Positions 41,701-53,965 are shown, counted from the stretch's first letter. The stretch: 64,000 bases of DNA from Ephydatia muelleri (GCA_013339895.1 JABACO010000008.1:8803788-8867787), one strand, 5' to 3'. The notes: a model not told the origin generated them from the letters alone. Numbers and translations: made by a program.

Positions 41701-44592
41701 TAAAAGCGATGTACGTAATTGACCTGAACATACTGGACTGCACTTCCTTTCTTCAATCAGGTACATCAGGATGTCTAGGCTACCTGAAATTGCAGCCGTA
41801 TGGAGTGGAGTGTCTCCATTATCATCCTTCACTGAGGGGTCACATCCATGCTTCTCCACCAGGTACTTTACCATGTCTAGATTCACATTCTTTCGACAAG
41901 CAATATGTAATGGTGATCTACCCAAATGACCTGGACATACTGGACTGCACTTCCTTTCTTCAATCAGGTACATCAGGATGTCTAGGCTATCTGTCATTGC
42001 AGCCACATGGAGTGGAGTGTCTCCATTATCATCCTTCACTGAGGGGTCACATCCATGCTTCTCCACCAAGTATTTCGCCATGGCTAGATTCCCATTCTTT
42101 ACACAAGCCACATGTAAAAGTGATGTACGTAATTGACCTGAACATACTGGACTGCACTTCCTTTCTTCAATCAGGTACATCAGGATGTCTAGGCTACCTG
42201 ACATTGCAGCCGTATGGAGTGGAGTGTCTCCATTATCATCCTTCACTGAGGGGTTACATCCATGCTTCTCCACCAGGTACTTTACCACGTCTAGATTCCC
42301 ATTCTTTCGACAAGCAATATGTAATGGTGATCTACCGAAATGACCTGGACATACTGGACTGCACTTCCTTTCTTCAATCAGGTACATCAGGATGTCTAGG
42401 CTACCTGTCATTGCAGCCACATGGAGTGGAGTGTCTCCATTATCATCCTTCACTGAGGGGTCACATCCATGCTTCTCCACCAGGTATTTCACCATGACTA
42501 GATTCCCATTCTTTACACAAGCCACATGTAAAAGTGATGTACGTAATTGACCTGAACATACTGGACTGCACTTCCTTTCTTCAATCAGGTACATCAGGAT
42601 GTCTAGGCTACCTGACATTGCAGCCATATGGAGTGGAGTATCATCCTTCACTGAGGGGTCACATTTATGCTTCTCCACCAGGTATTTTACCATGGCTAGA
42701 TTCCCATTCTTTACACAAGCCACATGTAAAAGTGATGTACGTAATTGACCTGAACATACTGGACTGCACTCCCTTTCTTCAATCAGGTACATTAGGATGT
42801 CTAGGCTACCTGACCTTGCAGCCATATGGAGTGGAGTGTTTCCTTGATCATCCTTCCCTAAGGGGTCACATCCATGCTTCTCCACCAGGTACTTTACAAT
42901 GGCTAAATTCCCATTCTGCTCACAGGCACTATGTAATGGTGATCTACCCCATCGACCTGGACATCCCGGACTGCACTTCCTTTCTTCAATCAGGTACATC
43001 AGGATGTCTAGGCTACCTGACATTGCAGCCACATGGAGTGGAGTGTCTCCATTATCATCCTTCCCTAAGGGGTCACATCCATGCTTCTCCACCAGGTACT
43101 TCACCACAGCTAGATTCACATTCTTCTGACAAGCACTATGTAATGGTGATCTACCCCATTGATCTGGACATCCTGGACTACACTTCCTTTCTTCAATCAG
43201 GTACATCAGGATGTCTAGGCTACCGGACAATGCAGCCACATGGAGTGGAGTGTTTCCTTTATCATCCTTCCCTGAGGGATCACATCCATGCTTCTCCACC
43301 AGGTACTTCACCACAGCTAGATTCTCATTCTGGTGACAAGCACTATGTAATGGTGATCTACCCCATTGATCTGGACATCCTGGACTACACTTCCTTTCTT
43401 CAATCAGGTACATCAGGATGTCTAGGCTACCGGACAATGCAGCCACATGGAGTGGAGTGTTTCCTTTATCATCCTTCCCTGAGGGGTCACATCCATGCTT
43501 CTCCACCAGGTACTTCACCACAGCTAGATTCTCATTCTGGTGACAAGCACTATGTAATGGTGATCTACCCCATTGATCTGGACATCCTGGACTACACTTC
43601 CTTTCTTCAATCAGATACATCAGGATGTCTAGGCTACCGGACAATGCAGCCACATGGAGTGGAGTGTCTCCATCATCATCCTTCTCTGAGAGGTCACATC
43701 CATGCTTCTCCACCAGGTACTTCACCATGGCTAGATTCCCATTCTTCTGACAAGAATAATGTAGTGGTGATCTACCCAAACGACCTGGACATCCTGGACT
43801 GCACTTCCTTTCTTCAATCAGGTATATCAGGATGTCTTGGCTACCTGAGAATGCAGCCACATGGAGTGGAGAGTCTCGATTAACATCCTTCAGAGAGGGG
43901 TCACATCCATGCTTCTCCACCAGGTACTTCACCATGGCTAGATTCCCATTCTTCCAACACGCCTCATGTAATAGTGATCTACCCCATTGTCCAGGACAAT
44001 GTGGACTGCACTTCCTGTCTTCAATCAGGTAAATCAGGATGTCTAGGCTACCTGACAATGCAGCCACATGGAGTGGAGTGTTTCCTTTATCATTCTTCCC
44101 TGAGGGGTCATATCCATGCTTCTCCACCAGGTACTTCACCACAGCTAGATTCACATTCTTCTGACAAGCACTATGTAATGGTGATCTACCCCATTGATCT
44201 GGACATCCTGGACTACACTTCCTTTCTTCAATCAGGTACATCAGGATGTCTAGGCTACCGGACAATGATGCCGCATGGAGTGGAGTGTCTCCATCATCAT
44301 CTATCCCAAAAGGGTCACATCCGTGCTTCTCCACCAGGTACTTCACCATGGCTAGATTCCCATTCTTTTGACAAGCATTATGTAATGGTGATCTACCCCA
44401 ACGACCGACACATTCTGGACTGCACTTCCTTTCTTCAATCAGATACATCAGGATATCTAGACTACCTGAGGATGCAGCTACATTGACAGAAGTGTTTCCT
44501 TCTTCATCCTTCTTAGAGGGGTCACATCTGTGAATCTCTACCAGATTTTTTACTGTTGCTAGGTCGTTTTCAACACAAGCTTGATTCATCCG
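32688..44592 (-). CDS. Gene B: paralogous ankyrin - WW-WW - Roc-COR GTPase - Death domain protein
   Basis: Seven exons on minus: 44592-40891, 40835-40749, 35963-35925, 35856-35799, 35649-33604, 33198-32903 and 32750-32688. They sum to 6291 nt, giving 2096 residues plus stop if no exon lies upstream. Every junction and phase matches gene A. It has 36 ankyrin repeats against 16 in A, then the same WW-like pair, Roc domain (GAAGVGKT, DSGGQ, THRD), COR-like region and Death domain. The intron between exons 2 and 3 is 4.8 kb here but 127 bp in A, owing to transposon debris. An ATG lies one codon into the first exon, but the shared acceptor and the Leu in A at that position suggest that an upstream exon normally precedes it. 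A signalling-scaffold role is inferred from domains only. Confidence 0.82.
32903..33198 (-). CDS. Gene B exon 6: Death domain
   Basis: 296-nt exon, the same length as in gene A, with LDEIQAQNAGRPDDCKHSF, FDRWRSLGTSPYTWE and VGEVTLANEL. A few substitutions relative to A (for example FVGVQLKLPKG) leave the helix pattern intact. Acceptor and donor are as in A. Confidence 0.88.
33604..35649 (-). CDS. Gene B exon 5: Roc GTPase and COR-like region
   Basis: 2046-nt exon, 60 nt shorter than in A because the linker between P-loop and DSGGQ differs in length and sequence. P-loop GAAGVGKT is at about 35,519-35,542. G4 reads ICTHRDLEDQ. The COR-like part from PLRWLVFHQEI to the end is close to gene A. 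The upstream acceptor atcacag gives the WW end GGAYTIQEDPR. Confidence 0.87.
35799..35856 (-). CDS. Gene B exon 4: core of second WW-like module
   Basis: 58-nt exon encoding PNWCTFQKWTSGDIEFVNM, flanked by acceptor ctgacag and donor GTAAGT. It keeps the LP.W start and FVN strand of WW domains. Confidence 0.75.
35925..35963 (-). CDS. Gene B exon 3: 39-nt linker exon
   Basis: Encodes NHPAVQNDLGPML between acceptor tgtatag and donor GTAAGT. Same length and phase as gene A exon 3. Confidence 0.78.
35964..40748 (-). other. Expanded intron 2 of gene B with transposon debris
   Basis: 4785-bp intron, against 127 bp in gene A. It holds a degenerate Ty3/Gypsy piece (about 36,530-37,503) and unassigned ORFs at 38,128-38,391 and 39,149-39,454 (plus). 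The latter has the stretch SLSDTDWYRDICKGVCTTRN and may be transposon coding, but was not recognised. The remainder is AT-rich with no supported gene. Confidence 0.7.
36530..37503 (+). pseudogene. Ty3/Gypsy retrotransposon fragment (zinc knuckle relic to reverse transcriptase start)
   Basis: A decayed zinc-knuckle (GQTGRIARDC, leading Cys positions lost) at about 36,531-36,572 is followed after stops by a reverse-transcriptase N-terminal segment at 37,180-37,503. That segment has the diagnostic HGIPAEYRDEVEQVINL, SSPWIAPAMYV and RLCVDYQALNK. The catalytic YxDD region is missing. It is inactive, and no LTRs were recognised. Confidence 0.7.
40749..40835 (-). CDS. Gene B exon 2: first WW-like module
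   Basis: 87-nt exon encoding GLPAESHINLDARTKRYIP and ending GIELEW, between acceptor gtcattag and donor GTGAGT. It corresponds codon for codon to gene A exon 2, with about half the residues shared. Confidence 0.72.
40891..44592 (-). CDS. Gene B exon 1 (of those found): 36 ankyrin repeats
   Basis: 3702-nt exon encoding eighteen 69-residue double-ankyrin units, with donor GTAAGA directly after IHY. Units 6 and 7 are identical in protein. Units 11-14 alternate between a SLLHVAC...PGH(F/L)GR form and a SPLHIAC...SGQLRT form. Unit 10 has lost three codons (DDTPLH). The C-terminal cap unit is diverged, as in gene A. Confidence 0.9.
40900..44560. repeat. 207-bp ankyrin-coding tandem repeat, 18 units, with 414-bp higher-order period
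   Basis: Direct tandem array. In about 41,600-42,800 alternating unit types give a higher-order period of two units (414 bp). Confidence 0.88.
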
Positions 44593-44935
44593 CTGTGTGA
44601 AAAAATATTTTTACTAGTAAATCATGCTGTTTGTGTCAAAGATTGCTACAAATTTAGATTTCCTACTGAATTTCTTAATAATATTTCATTTTCAAGTTAT
44701 TATGATTATCAATTGTATTGATTTGCGATCTTTGCATGAGATCTATATGTATTATGCTTAGTGTATCAATGCTTCTCGGATATTCTGCATGCATTACTGC
44801 ATTACATGCGGTTAGGATATATGTTCGGTCATCCACAGTGAGTGGTTATGGAAAATGAAACAATAGTAGCATTAATCGATGGGACAATATTAGTTTTAAC
44901 CTACCCGGTGAATATAGTAAAAGGAAACCTCAGCA
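44593..44935. other. Upstream flank/intron shared with gene A
   Basis: Aligns with 11,114-11,460. The splice acceptor tttttcacacag at its end is conserved. No exon was identified. Confidence 0.6.
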
Positions 44936-46820
44936 GGAATCTAGAACTTAACATGCACATAGAGTAGTTGTCGTAAAGAATACTACTACAGAAAATATGT
45001 ACAACACTACAGAGGAAAAACACAGAGAGTACAGAAAGCTCGGTAATAAAATCAGTGGCCTGCACAAACATACACAAGAGGAATAGAATGCATGTAGGAA
45101 CTCTAAATGCACAGGAGTATACCATCATTATTAGACAGTGTTATCATGTTTTGCCACATGTGTAACACTGCATATGTGTTGTGTGTGTGTTTATGTGTGT
45201 ATATGTGTGTGTGTATGTGTGTGTGTATGTGTGTGTGTGCACGTGTTGTGTTCAAAGGTTCATTTACACAATCTATACTGGTACACATGCATAAAGGTGT
45301 GTGAACCCAATACATCAAGGTGTATTCTTTGTGAGCTGACCATTGTGTGGGCAAAAAGAAACTGCAGTCACAGCAAGTGGTACAGCTTAGTTGAAAAGGC
45401 ATAAAGAATGATGAGTTGAGCATGAGTTATGCCTAGGAAAGCTTTATCACGTGCTTCTGCCGGGCCACAGAAATATAATGTGAGTGCATAGGAACTTAAA
45501 GTCTTATGCATGCATGTTGTGATGAACATAGTGTTATGTGTGTTGGGCAAGTGTGCATTGTATGTGTACCTTTAGAGAACCAATCCTATGGGGTCATGAT
45601 GTGTGCACGGAACAATCTATGGACCAATCCTATGGGTCATGTGCAAAGGACTAATCCAATGGGAATATGCTGTATGTACAGAGGACCAATCCTACAGGAC
45701 ATGATGTAGAACCTGATGCATGTACAGTTGACCAATCCTACGAGACAGTGCATATAGCAAAATGTACCTGCACGGTCCCAAGTGAGGGCTCTATTTCAAG
45801 TACAAAGGATCATTTATATGGGAACTCAACATGCACAAAGAGTAATTGTCAAAAGGAGAGGATACGTGAACAAGGACAACAGCAGTTTAATAAATGGAAT
45901 AGAATGCATATGCATGTCACAATGTTTGTGTGTGTGTGTGTACAATCATTACCAGACAGGTTTATTATGCCACATACATGTATAACATCTGGTACGTGCA
46001 AGTGTACTGTGTACTTGAGAATATGCCATTACGATGAAGTACAGGTCCATGTGTGCAACAATGCAAGCTTGTGCACAAGTGTGAGCCAGCATGAGCGTAT
46101 GCATGCATGTTCGCGAGCTGAAATTGTGTACGGAAATAAATAACAAACCGAAATCATTTCCGAGAGGAATAAGACGAGAAGCAAGGAGGATGACTAATTG
46201 GAAAGCCTTATACACGACTAGAGGATTATGCGAGTGCGTAGCAAATAGCCTGACGCGCACCGTGTTGAATACTGCCATGGCGGGCGCAAGATTACTGCAA
46301 CCATTGGGATCCGTTACTTTGGTACGATCGTCTTGCGAAGTGAGAAGTCCTCTTCATTTTCCTCTTAAATCAACCCACATTAATTCACTGCCTGGTGAGT
46401 TGTAAACGTCTAGCTTAGTTTAAGGCGGAGAATGGGCGGAACAAAGAAGTTATCGAAATTCATGGGACGTGGTTGCATGCAATAAATTGTGTGAATCGAG
46501 CTGAAAATGTGCATTAACTTTGCACAGCTGTCTCATCGACCAGAACGCATCAATAGCGACAGGACCCCTCTAACTATCCACCGAATTTGATGCGATTTGA
46601 ACGCTCCTACCTGAAGTTGTGGAGGTTTTGAACCCCATGGGGTTTCGGACATCTTAACGTGGGCACTGTGCTTGAGCAAAGATCCTAAGTATATTTTGAC
46701 GCAGAGAAATAAGAAGCCAACAGCGTTAACCTTTCGGAAGGTATAGCGATTCATACGCGATGCATTGTTATAACGTTTCATTATCCGTGATGCAATTTTC
46801 GCGGAAACTGTCCCACATTT
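44936..46820 (+). mobile_element. Copy of interspersed family R in block B
   Basis: The main part (about 45,240-46,820) is the positional counterpart of 15,461-17,106. It includes ACCAATCCTATGGG motifs at 45,580-45,745, the CGTGTTGAATACTGCC segment and terminal GCGGAAACTGTCCC (46,800-46,813). The leading part (44,940-45,190) matches the spacer subunit at 13,330-13,520. GT-rich repeats lie at 45,178-45,240. Confidence 0.7.
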
Positions 46821-47620
46821 ATTCCAGACAAAATGCTTACTATAGATGTATTCGTCAAACCTTCGATGCAGAAAATTTGTCAATCGAAGTTGATCACATT
46901 AAGCTGTATGTACTAAAGCTTGCTACCGAGTTGTATATAATGTGTCATTGGGATATATACCCCACAGTAACACTGAGCTGAGAGGACGTCGCCAGATGCT
47001 ACTGACAATAAATCGTCGTTCAAAGGCTATGCGGAACGCATGTGGTAATTTGTGATTTGAAAGGAGGTAGTGTACAAAACAGATAATATTTTTGTTGTGG
47101 AACGGAAACTTCACCAAAAATGCATTCTGTATCTAGCTTGCTCAGCGAATCTTTTTGTATCGCCGACTCTTAGTCCCGCGGCGCTACGTTGTTACTGATT
47201 CTAACTCATGAATGACTTTCGTACATTTTGCGCAGTGTCGCGATCAAATCACTCTAGTGTGGACTCGTAGGTTCGATCTTCCCATGCGACCATGCACGCA
47301 AGTAACATATATAGAAAAATATTTGTTAATCCAGTACAGTGTTTCAATTTTAACAGAGGTAAAAACTAATGTGTTGGTTTCTGGTGCTCCTCTACCCTCA
47401 GCTGGTTCAATTTGAAACGATATGGCATGGCACCGTGACATGCTCCACTGCATGGATGAGTTAAGTTAAAGAAATAATCTGTACCGTTTCTTGTGTGCAT
47501 GCAGACGTACTCTTATCTGCTTGAATAGGCCATCCCAGCCCTCCATTCTCACCTGAGTACTGAGACTTGCTTCCATTTCATTTGCAAACTATCTCGTGTG
47601 GGCTGTGAAGTTGTATATTC
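46821..47620. other. Right end of duplicated block B, no gene
   Basis: Matches 17,107-17,930 with indels. No supported coding sequence. Confidence 0.55.
47237..47292 (+). pseudogene. tRNA-like relic, paralogue of 17,545-17,613
   Basis: Retains GTCGCG at the start, GGTTCGATC T-arm and GCGACC end, but the anticodon region is deleted. Non-functional. Confidence 0.3.
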
Positions 47621-47773
47621 ACACGCCCGCGTACAGTTTGATTCGCGAACTATAATACTCTAGCCCCCGCGCCAAGAGGTTGACCAGGTAAGGTAATGCA
47701 GCGAAATAGAAATCTATCTTAAATACACAATGCGCACACTTATATACATAAAACGTGCATGCGTCACAGACGG

Positions 47774-48950
47774 TCAAAGTTCAAACACGACATATACATG
47801 CCACTTGTAGTCAGGTGAGTTGGACGGTTGCATGTCCCATGATGTTACACTTGTCCCTCCTACATTAAGTGTGACCTCACACTTATGCAACTTTGTCAGA
47901 TAGTATAATACGATCCCCGTACCAGCCAGGGGTTGTCTGATTCTAGTTAATCGTCTTGAGTGCAGGAGGTTTGGGGCCAGGTTCATCATGGGCTTCCACA
48001 TCTGCATATTCTGGTGAATACTCCGCTGGGGGCCTGTATCCCATGCATGACCATCTTCGAGGTCTAGTGGTAGTGGGTTCTCCTGCTGTTGTGGAAGATA
48101 CACAACTATATCTTCCATCTTGTCACCAGTGGTGGTGGTGTTGTGAGGTACTGCAGTCCGGCCAGTAGGAATCGCTTCTGGTACATTTTGTATTGGGACA
48201 CAGTCTGGCTGTTCCATTATATTCTCATGCATTGGAGATCCAAGGTTTCAGCCTGTTGAAGTGTACAACCAAACGCTTTTTTGTTCGCACACAGTTCATA
48301 ATGCAGCAGGTGGCTGGTCCTAGTAGCAACACAACTTTGTATGGCCCTTGCCATGGCCTGTGTGAGCGACCTCTGGGTACCTGTGGACAGTGCAGCGACA
48401 CCAAGTCACCAACTTGAAAAGGTTGCCCCCTGATTGACTTGTCATAATTGGATTTCTGGTGGTTCTGCTGCCTTCTGGTGTGTTGTTGCACCAACTGGTA
48501 GGCATGTTGCAGGCAAGTTTTCAGCTTGGTCTTGTAGTCAGCTCCAGCTGTCTCCACCGTGGTTGGAAGAACTCCACAGTGGTTGGAAGAGCAAACACCA
48601 CATCCTCTGGAAGACGCACTTCACATCCGTACATCAATTCAAATGGGGAAGCACCAGTAGTGTCATGGACACTTGTCCTACATGCCAACAGTATATGAAA
48701 GAAAGTTGCAGATCCCAGCTCTTCTCATTCTCCCCACAGCAATGCTCAGCATGTTCAACAATGTCCTGTTAAAGAGCTCAACCATTATTGTCTTCCTCAT
48801 ACCCAACATCAGGCACAGTTCTTTGATGAGGTTGCTCTCAAAGTTTCTCCCTTGGTCTGTGTGAATGGTGTCAGGAACTCTCATTCGACAAATGAACTCA
48901 TTAACCAGGATACATGCCACTGTCTGTGCTTCCATGTCCTTCATGGGAAA
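47774..48950 (-). pseudogene. Ty3/Gypsy integrase remnant (core to C-terminal end)
   Basis: On minus, 48,944-48,678 encodes an integrase-core segment with VPDTIHTDQGRNFESNLI (second catalytic Asp context) and a degraded partner region. 48,557-48,225 encodes the post-core segment NYDKSIRGQPFQVGDLV...GPYKVV typical of the chromodomain-side end of Gypsy integrases. 48,232-47,774 is the Pro/Gln-rich tail. Frame changes separate them. Reverse transcriptase and LTRs were not found here. Confidence 0.75.
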
Positions 48951-48959
48951 CGCCTCCTT

Positions 48960-49500
48960 TCACTTGGTGAAGTAGTCTCCTACCACCAAAATATAACGGT
49001 TTCCCCTGTCAGTGACTGGTTGTGATGTGACATTGGGAATGTGCTGCACTTGGCTGTAGGATCCCATTCATCTGAGTGAACAATGGTGCCTGGGGTTACA
49101 TGAGCTGTAATTATGGGTACCAGTGTTGCAGCATCCCTCTTGTCCACAATCTGCATGAAGCCTGTAGCTGGCTTCTGGCTTGTGTCCGCCATCCCAAACA
49201 CCCAAACGGTGTATGAGGTCGTCTACCACGGTTGTACTACGTGCGTTTTAGGGTGTGTGGTTAGAGACACATGTTTATGTACTGCGTCCATATGTTGGGT
49301 TTGTGTCTGAACTTGCACAATAACTCCTGGTCCACCGAAAATAATTGGACCACTGTTTATGAGTGTTGTTGAGCACACTTCTCTCAGCCACTGATAACAA
49401 TGGATGCTTGTGTGGTTGTCCACATCAGCATCTGTGGCTGCAGAGGTGACAGGGACCGGAACCAGATCAGGATCATCCACTTCTGCAGTGGAAGCTTCGA
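48960..49500 (-). pseudogene. Merlin / ISXO2-like DDE transposase remnant
   Basis: Minus-strand pieces 49,480-49,223 (INSGPIIFGGPGVIVQV) and 49,201-48,980 (VFGMADTSQKPATGFMQIVD, TIVHSDEW) are two blocks of the ISXO2/Merlin transposase fold. They are in different frames and the region of the first catalytic Asp is scrambled. It directly abuts the Gypsy integrase remnant. Confidence 0.7.
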
Positions 49501-50719
49501 TCTAGAGAAACAGCTTCCTTAACAAATTGAGGCTCTTCCTTTACAGATTCCACGTTTCCAGCTACCTCCATCAGTCACATTGCTTCTATTTTTTTTCTGC
49601 CATTGGTACTCCACACCTAAGTGGCATTCAAAACGGCGGTATAAGCTGAAATCCCCCCCCCCCCCCCCCCCCAACAAATAAATAAATAAATTTCCTTCTT
49701 ACTTTGTACAGTTCTTAGCCCTGGCCAGTACATTTCTCGCACGTATGAAAGCTACAATACCATCTACTCTGCCAAAAACAACACCGCTAACATCTAGAAA
49801 GGGATTCTCTCGTTCAATATGCATAAGCTGCATGTAATATATAATACTTCCCCCATTTCTGTGACTTCATCTGTACGACATTTACTGTGTGTGGGAATCG
49901 GATGTGGAATGATAATATGCATTGTACAAAAAATTTGTTTCATATATGCTTTGAATAGCCCGTCCGCCTTCTCTTCTTCAAATCAATGTCGCGAAAACGT
50001 TATTGCAGAGCGAATCGGATATGAAAGGATGATATGCACTGTAAAAATTGTACAGCCCATGATCTGTCCTCTGTGTCACGAAAACGTCCTACGGATGTTC
50101 GCCTCAAGCGCGTGACGCGTGGGCCGATTGTGATGAACAGAATAACTCGTGCTCATTAATTATTCATAGGGGGCCTATTCCACTCATGACCAGGTAAATT
50201 GTCCATTTCCGGGTGTCTGAAAGTTATTTGAAACAGCTTCGGTTCATCATAAACCCACCGGGCAGGATTTGGTACAGACATGGGTATAGCGCTCGCTTTA
50301 TATCCATCCGAAGAAAAAGCCACGTGCACGTGTGATTACTTTATAAAATTACTTTAAAAGCTACAGCGAATTGTGTGTCATATTTAGAATGTGTATCACG
50401 TTCTAGACTTGGAGTTGTTGAAGTGCTGTTAGGAGTGTGGAGAACAGCTACTACGTGTATTTATGGGTGATGGTGGGGGGGGAGGGGTTGCATCAGGTGA
50501 TGGCAGCCATCACTGATGAGGATTGCACAAATGTTGCCTTGGTTAGAATGTTGTTTATGATCAGCTGTTTTTGGTTTCATATTTAGTCTGGGGACCAGAT
50601 GACTTACATTTGAGCACAATGCCAGTCATCTATTCTCACACTCTAGTGCTTATTGTGCCCTACTCTTGTTCAATACATGCTACTTCACTAGTAGTCTGGT
50701 CTGTCTCTTATGGCAACAG
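49501..50719. other. No gene recognised
   Basis: Includes a poly-C run of 22 (about 49,651-49,672) and ORFs under 100 codons without domains. Confidence 0.4.
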
Positions 50720-51155
<436 letters not shown>

Positions 51156-52384
51156 GTGTGAACAAGTGCATGCGTTATTTTGTATGATTGTTATTTTGTG
51201 TATGTGCACTGTATATTCCTTAATACTAACGAGAGGAGGAAAGCAGCAGTGTTCAATTGGTAGCTGTTGAGATTATTTATATTGTTTGGTGGAACGGAAA
51301 GTGAAGTGGAGTTTTGTGCTGAACCTCATACAATGATAAATTTCAATCATTCACGCGTTCCATTAAGTTCTTAACATGTACCGTATACCCTGCTCAAAGA
51401 TTGCATGCACACTTGCCGGTCACATGGAATGTTCAGTTAGTGTCACCTTTTAATAAAATCTGAACCAACCTTTCTTAAGGTCTGTATACGGCCATGAATC
51501 AGATCACTACTTGAACTTTGTGACTGAAGTTAACATGGAATGTTCCGCTAGGGCAACTCATAATGAGACACAAGGTGAGAAAAGGTATTTCATTGAATAT
51601 ATTGCATTATACTATTAAACAAATTTAACAAGAAGAGAAAGGGACAGTATTCTCATATTTCTTGAGCAGCTACCATATTATGCAATATTTAAATTATATA
51701 AATTTTCATCATGTTCTGAAATTGCATGCATTAAGTGATAAGCAATATAGCCAATGACAGGGCTTTGCCCTGAACCCCACCGGATACCTGTATAGTCTGG
51801 GGACTAGACTAGAAAAAGGACAGGTCCCTAAACTAAGGTCTCGATGTGACAGTGATTGGTTTATTTATCTACTTCCTGAAATAAGGTCACCTTTTAATAT
51901 AATCCGAACCACCCTTTCTTAAGGTCTGCATACGGCCATGAATCAGATCACTGATTTTAGAACTTGAACTTTGTGACTGAAGTTCATTCTGCAATATAAC
52001 ATTATTTGTGGGAATCAGATCAGTGAGAAAAAGAAAGTAATTTTAGAACTTGAGTGTTCGCTTTTAAGTGAAGGGAAACCATTGCTATGATTGTTTGTCA
52101 TCAGTACTGTGGTCCAGGCAATGTCCACTTGTTCCATAACTGTGACTTCATCCCTTACTGATGGGTACTCAGGTACTGCATGTGGTGAGTGTGCAAGCAT
52201 ATTCACCATTTCTTTCTCCTACTTCCTACTCATGTTTTTTACCTTCCCCTACCATTTCTTTCATCACTTTGCGTGCACTTTTTGTTTCTTGGCTACCTTC
52301 ACCCACCACCTTCATCTCACTTCTAATTTCTTTTCCCACCATTGTCCTGCCACCTTCACTGTATTGTTTTGTCACTGTCCTTGA
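51156..52384. other. No gene recognised; contains a duplicated segment of about 90 bp
   Basis: GTCACCTTTTAATA...TCATACGGCCATGAATCAGAT-type sequence occurs at 51,441-51,530 and again at 51,886-51,985 in direct orientation. An exon-like fragment at 52,110-52,170 (acceptor gtcatcag) has no supporting partner. Confidence 0.5.
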
Positions 52385-52860
52385 CAACACTCCCACCTTC
52401 TCTCACTCTCCTTCCCTGATCTCTCCTTCCCTCATCTATCCTCCCTCATCACACTTTCTTCACTCTCTCCCTCACTCATCCCTCACTCTCTCCCTCACTC
52501 TCCCTCACTCTCTCCCTCACTCTCTCCCTCACTCTCTCCCTCACTCTCTCCTCACCTCTCTCCCTCACTCTCTCCCTCACTCTTCCTTACTCTCTCCCTC
52601 ACTCTCCTCCCTCACTCTCTTTCCATCAGTCTCTCCCTCACTCTCTCCCTCACTCTACTACCTCACTCTCCCTCACTCTCCCTCATCTCTCCCTCACTCT
52701 CTCCCTCACTCATCCCTCACTTCTCTCCATCAGTCTCTCCCTCACTCTCTCCCTCACTCTCTCCCATCACTCTACCTTACTCTCTCCCTCACTCTCCCCT
52801 CACCTCTCTCCCTCACTCATCCCTCACTCATCTCTCCACCTACTGCACTTCACCTTCTTC
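52385..52860. repeat. Pyrimidine-rich (CTCTCCCTCA)n array
   Basis: Degenerate 10-14-bp units of CTCTCCCTCACT over about 470 bp, almost free of purines on plus. It creates an artefactual Ser/Leu/Pro ORF at 52,161-52,952. Confidence 0.95.
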
Positions 52861-53965
52861 ACTCCATTAGGATGTTCTCCCAATCCTCTATTCAAGTACA
52901 AGAAAGAAATAGCCTTCGAGGTCTGCCTTGTACAAAGGCAGCTTGTCACTAATATGTATACTACCATTGTTTGGTCATCCTTCAGATAATTATTCACACT
53001 GCTTTAATGCAAGCAATTCCACCATCACAGTGAATTGTTTTGTGTGGCTATCATTTTGGATGCATTGCTGAACCCTTCTTTCTGCACAGAATATAATGGG
53101 GGTGTGCTTAGTATGGAATATCTGAACAAAATAAAAGACGTATTTTTTTGTCCGGTATGTTACCTCATCCGTGATCTCCTCTCTCCTTCTGTTGTGTGCT
53201 GCCTTTGCTCTACCCTCCTGTCAATGCATTGTCCTCATCTTTTCATGTGTCGTGTTACCTTCACTCACTTCCCTCTTCCTTCAATGCTCTGTGTTTCCCT
53301 CCTCTCTGTCTCTTTGTTGTACTGTTTCACCATCACCCTCCTATGTCAAACTTCATCTTTATTGTTTGTGTTTTCTTTCTTGTGTGTGTGATCGTGACTT
53401 CATAGGTGACCTCCAGTGGATGGAGGCAAGAGGGCAGCCAGGGTAGAGAGACGGGAATGTTGGTTTGTATGATGAGGAGAAGGAAGCGGATGGTAGGCGA
53501 TGGGGAGGAGATGATGAGGTGTGAATGTTGTTTGAGTTATATACATACATATATAGCCATGAGGTGTCTCCCATTTCATGTTCCACTTGCTTCAATCACC
53601 TGCTTTGCAGTACATGTAGCGAGAGAGTGGAGGTTCCATTGAACTACGCCTCCCACTCTGCCCCATAAGTGTGGAGGTGTGGTTTAACGGGCACACAAAA
53701 CAAGTGAGTGGGGCTAAGCATTGGAATTCATGCCGTAATACTATTTATAGAAATCAAAAGCGGCTGGACCTCTCTCTAATCCCAACAGCTTTTGAACAGG
53801 GGATTTATGCCAGACACATTAGAATGCACATTTTGAGATCAACCCAAAGGCGCAACTTTGACGTACATGTATCTACAGTACTCAATCAAAAACAGTTATT
53901 AATAAAATTATAACATACAAGAGACCTAGAACAACTATTGTAGACCTCTGTTGTTGTTGCTAGCT
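52861..53965. other. No gene confidently recognised
   Basis: A 118-codon plus ORF (53,035-53,391) contains MEYLNKIKDVFFCPVCYLI but is Cys/Leu/Ser-rich low complexity thereafter. No domain or splice support. Confidence 0.35.

Noticed and set aside
41496-43883. Plus-strand ORFs of 333 and 449 codons over the gene B ankyrin array
   Set aside because: Shadows on the opposite strand of the 207-bp repeats. The repeat length is divisible by three, so several frames stay open.
52161-52952. 263-codon Ser/Leu/Pro ORF
   Set aside because: Almost wholly the pyrimidine-rich CTCTCCCTCA array.
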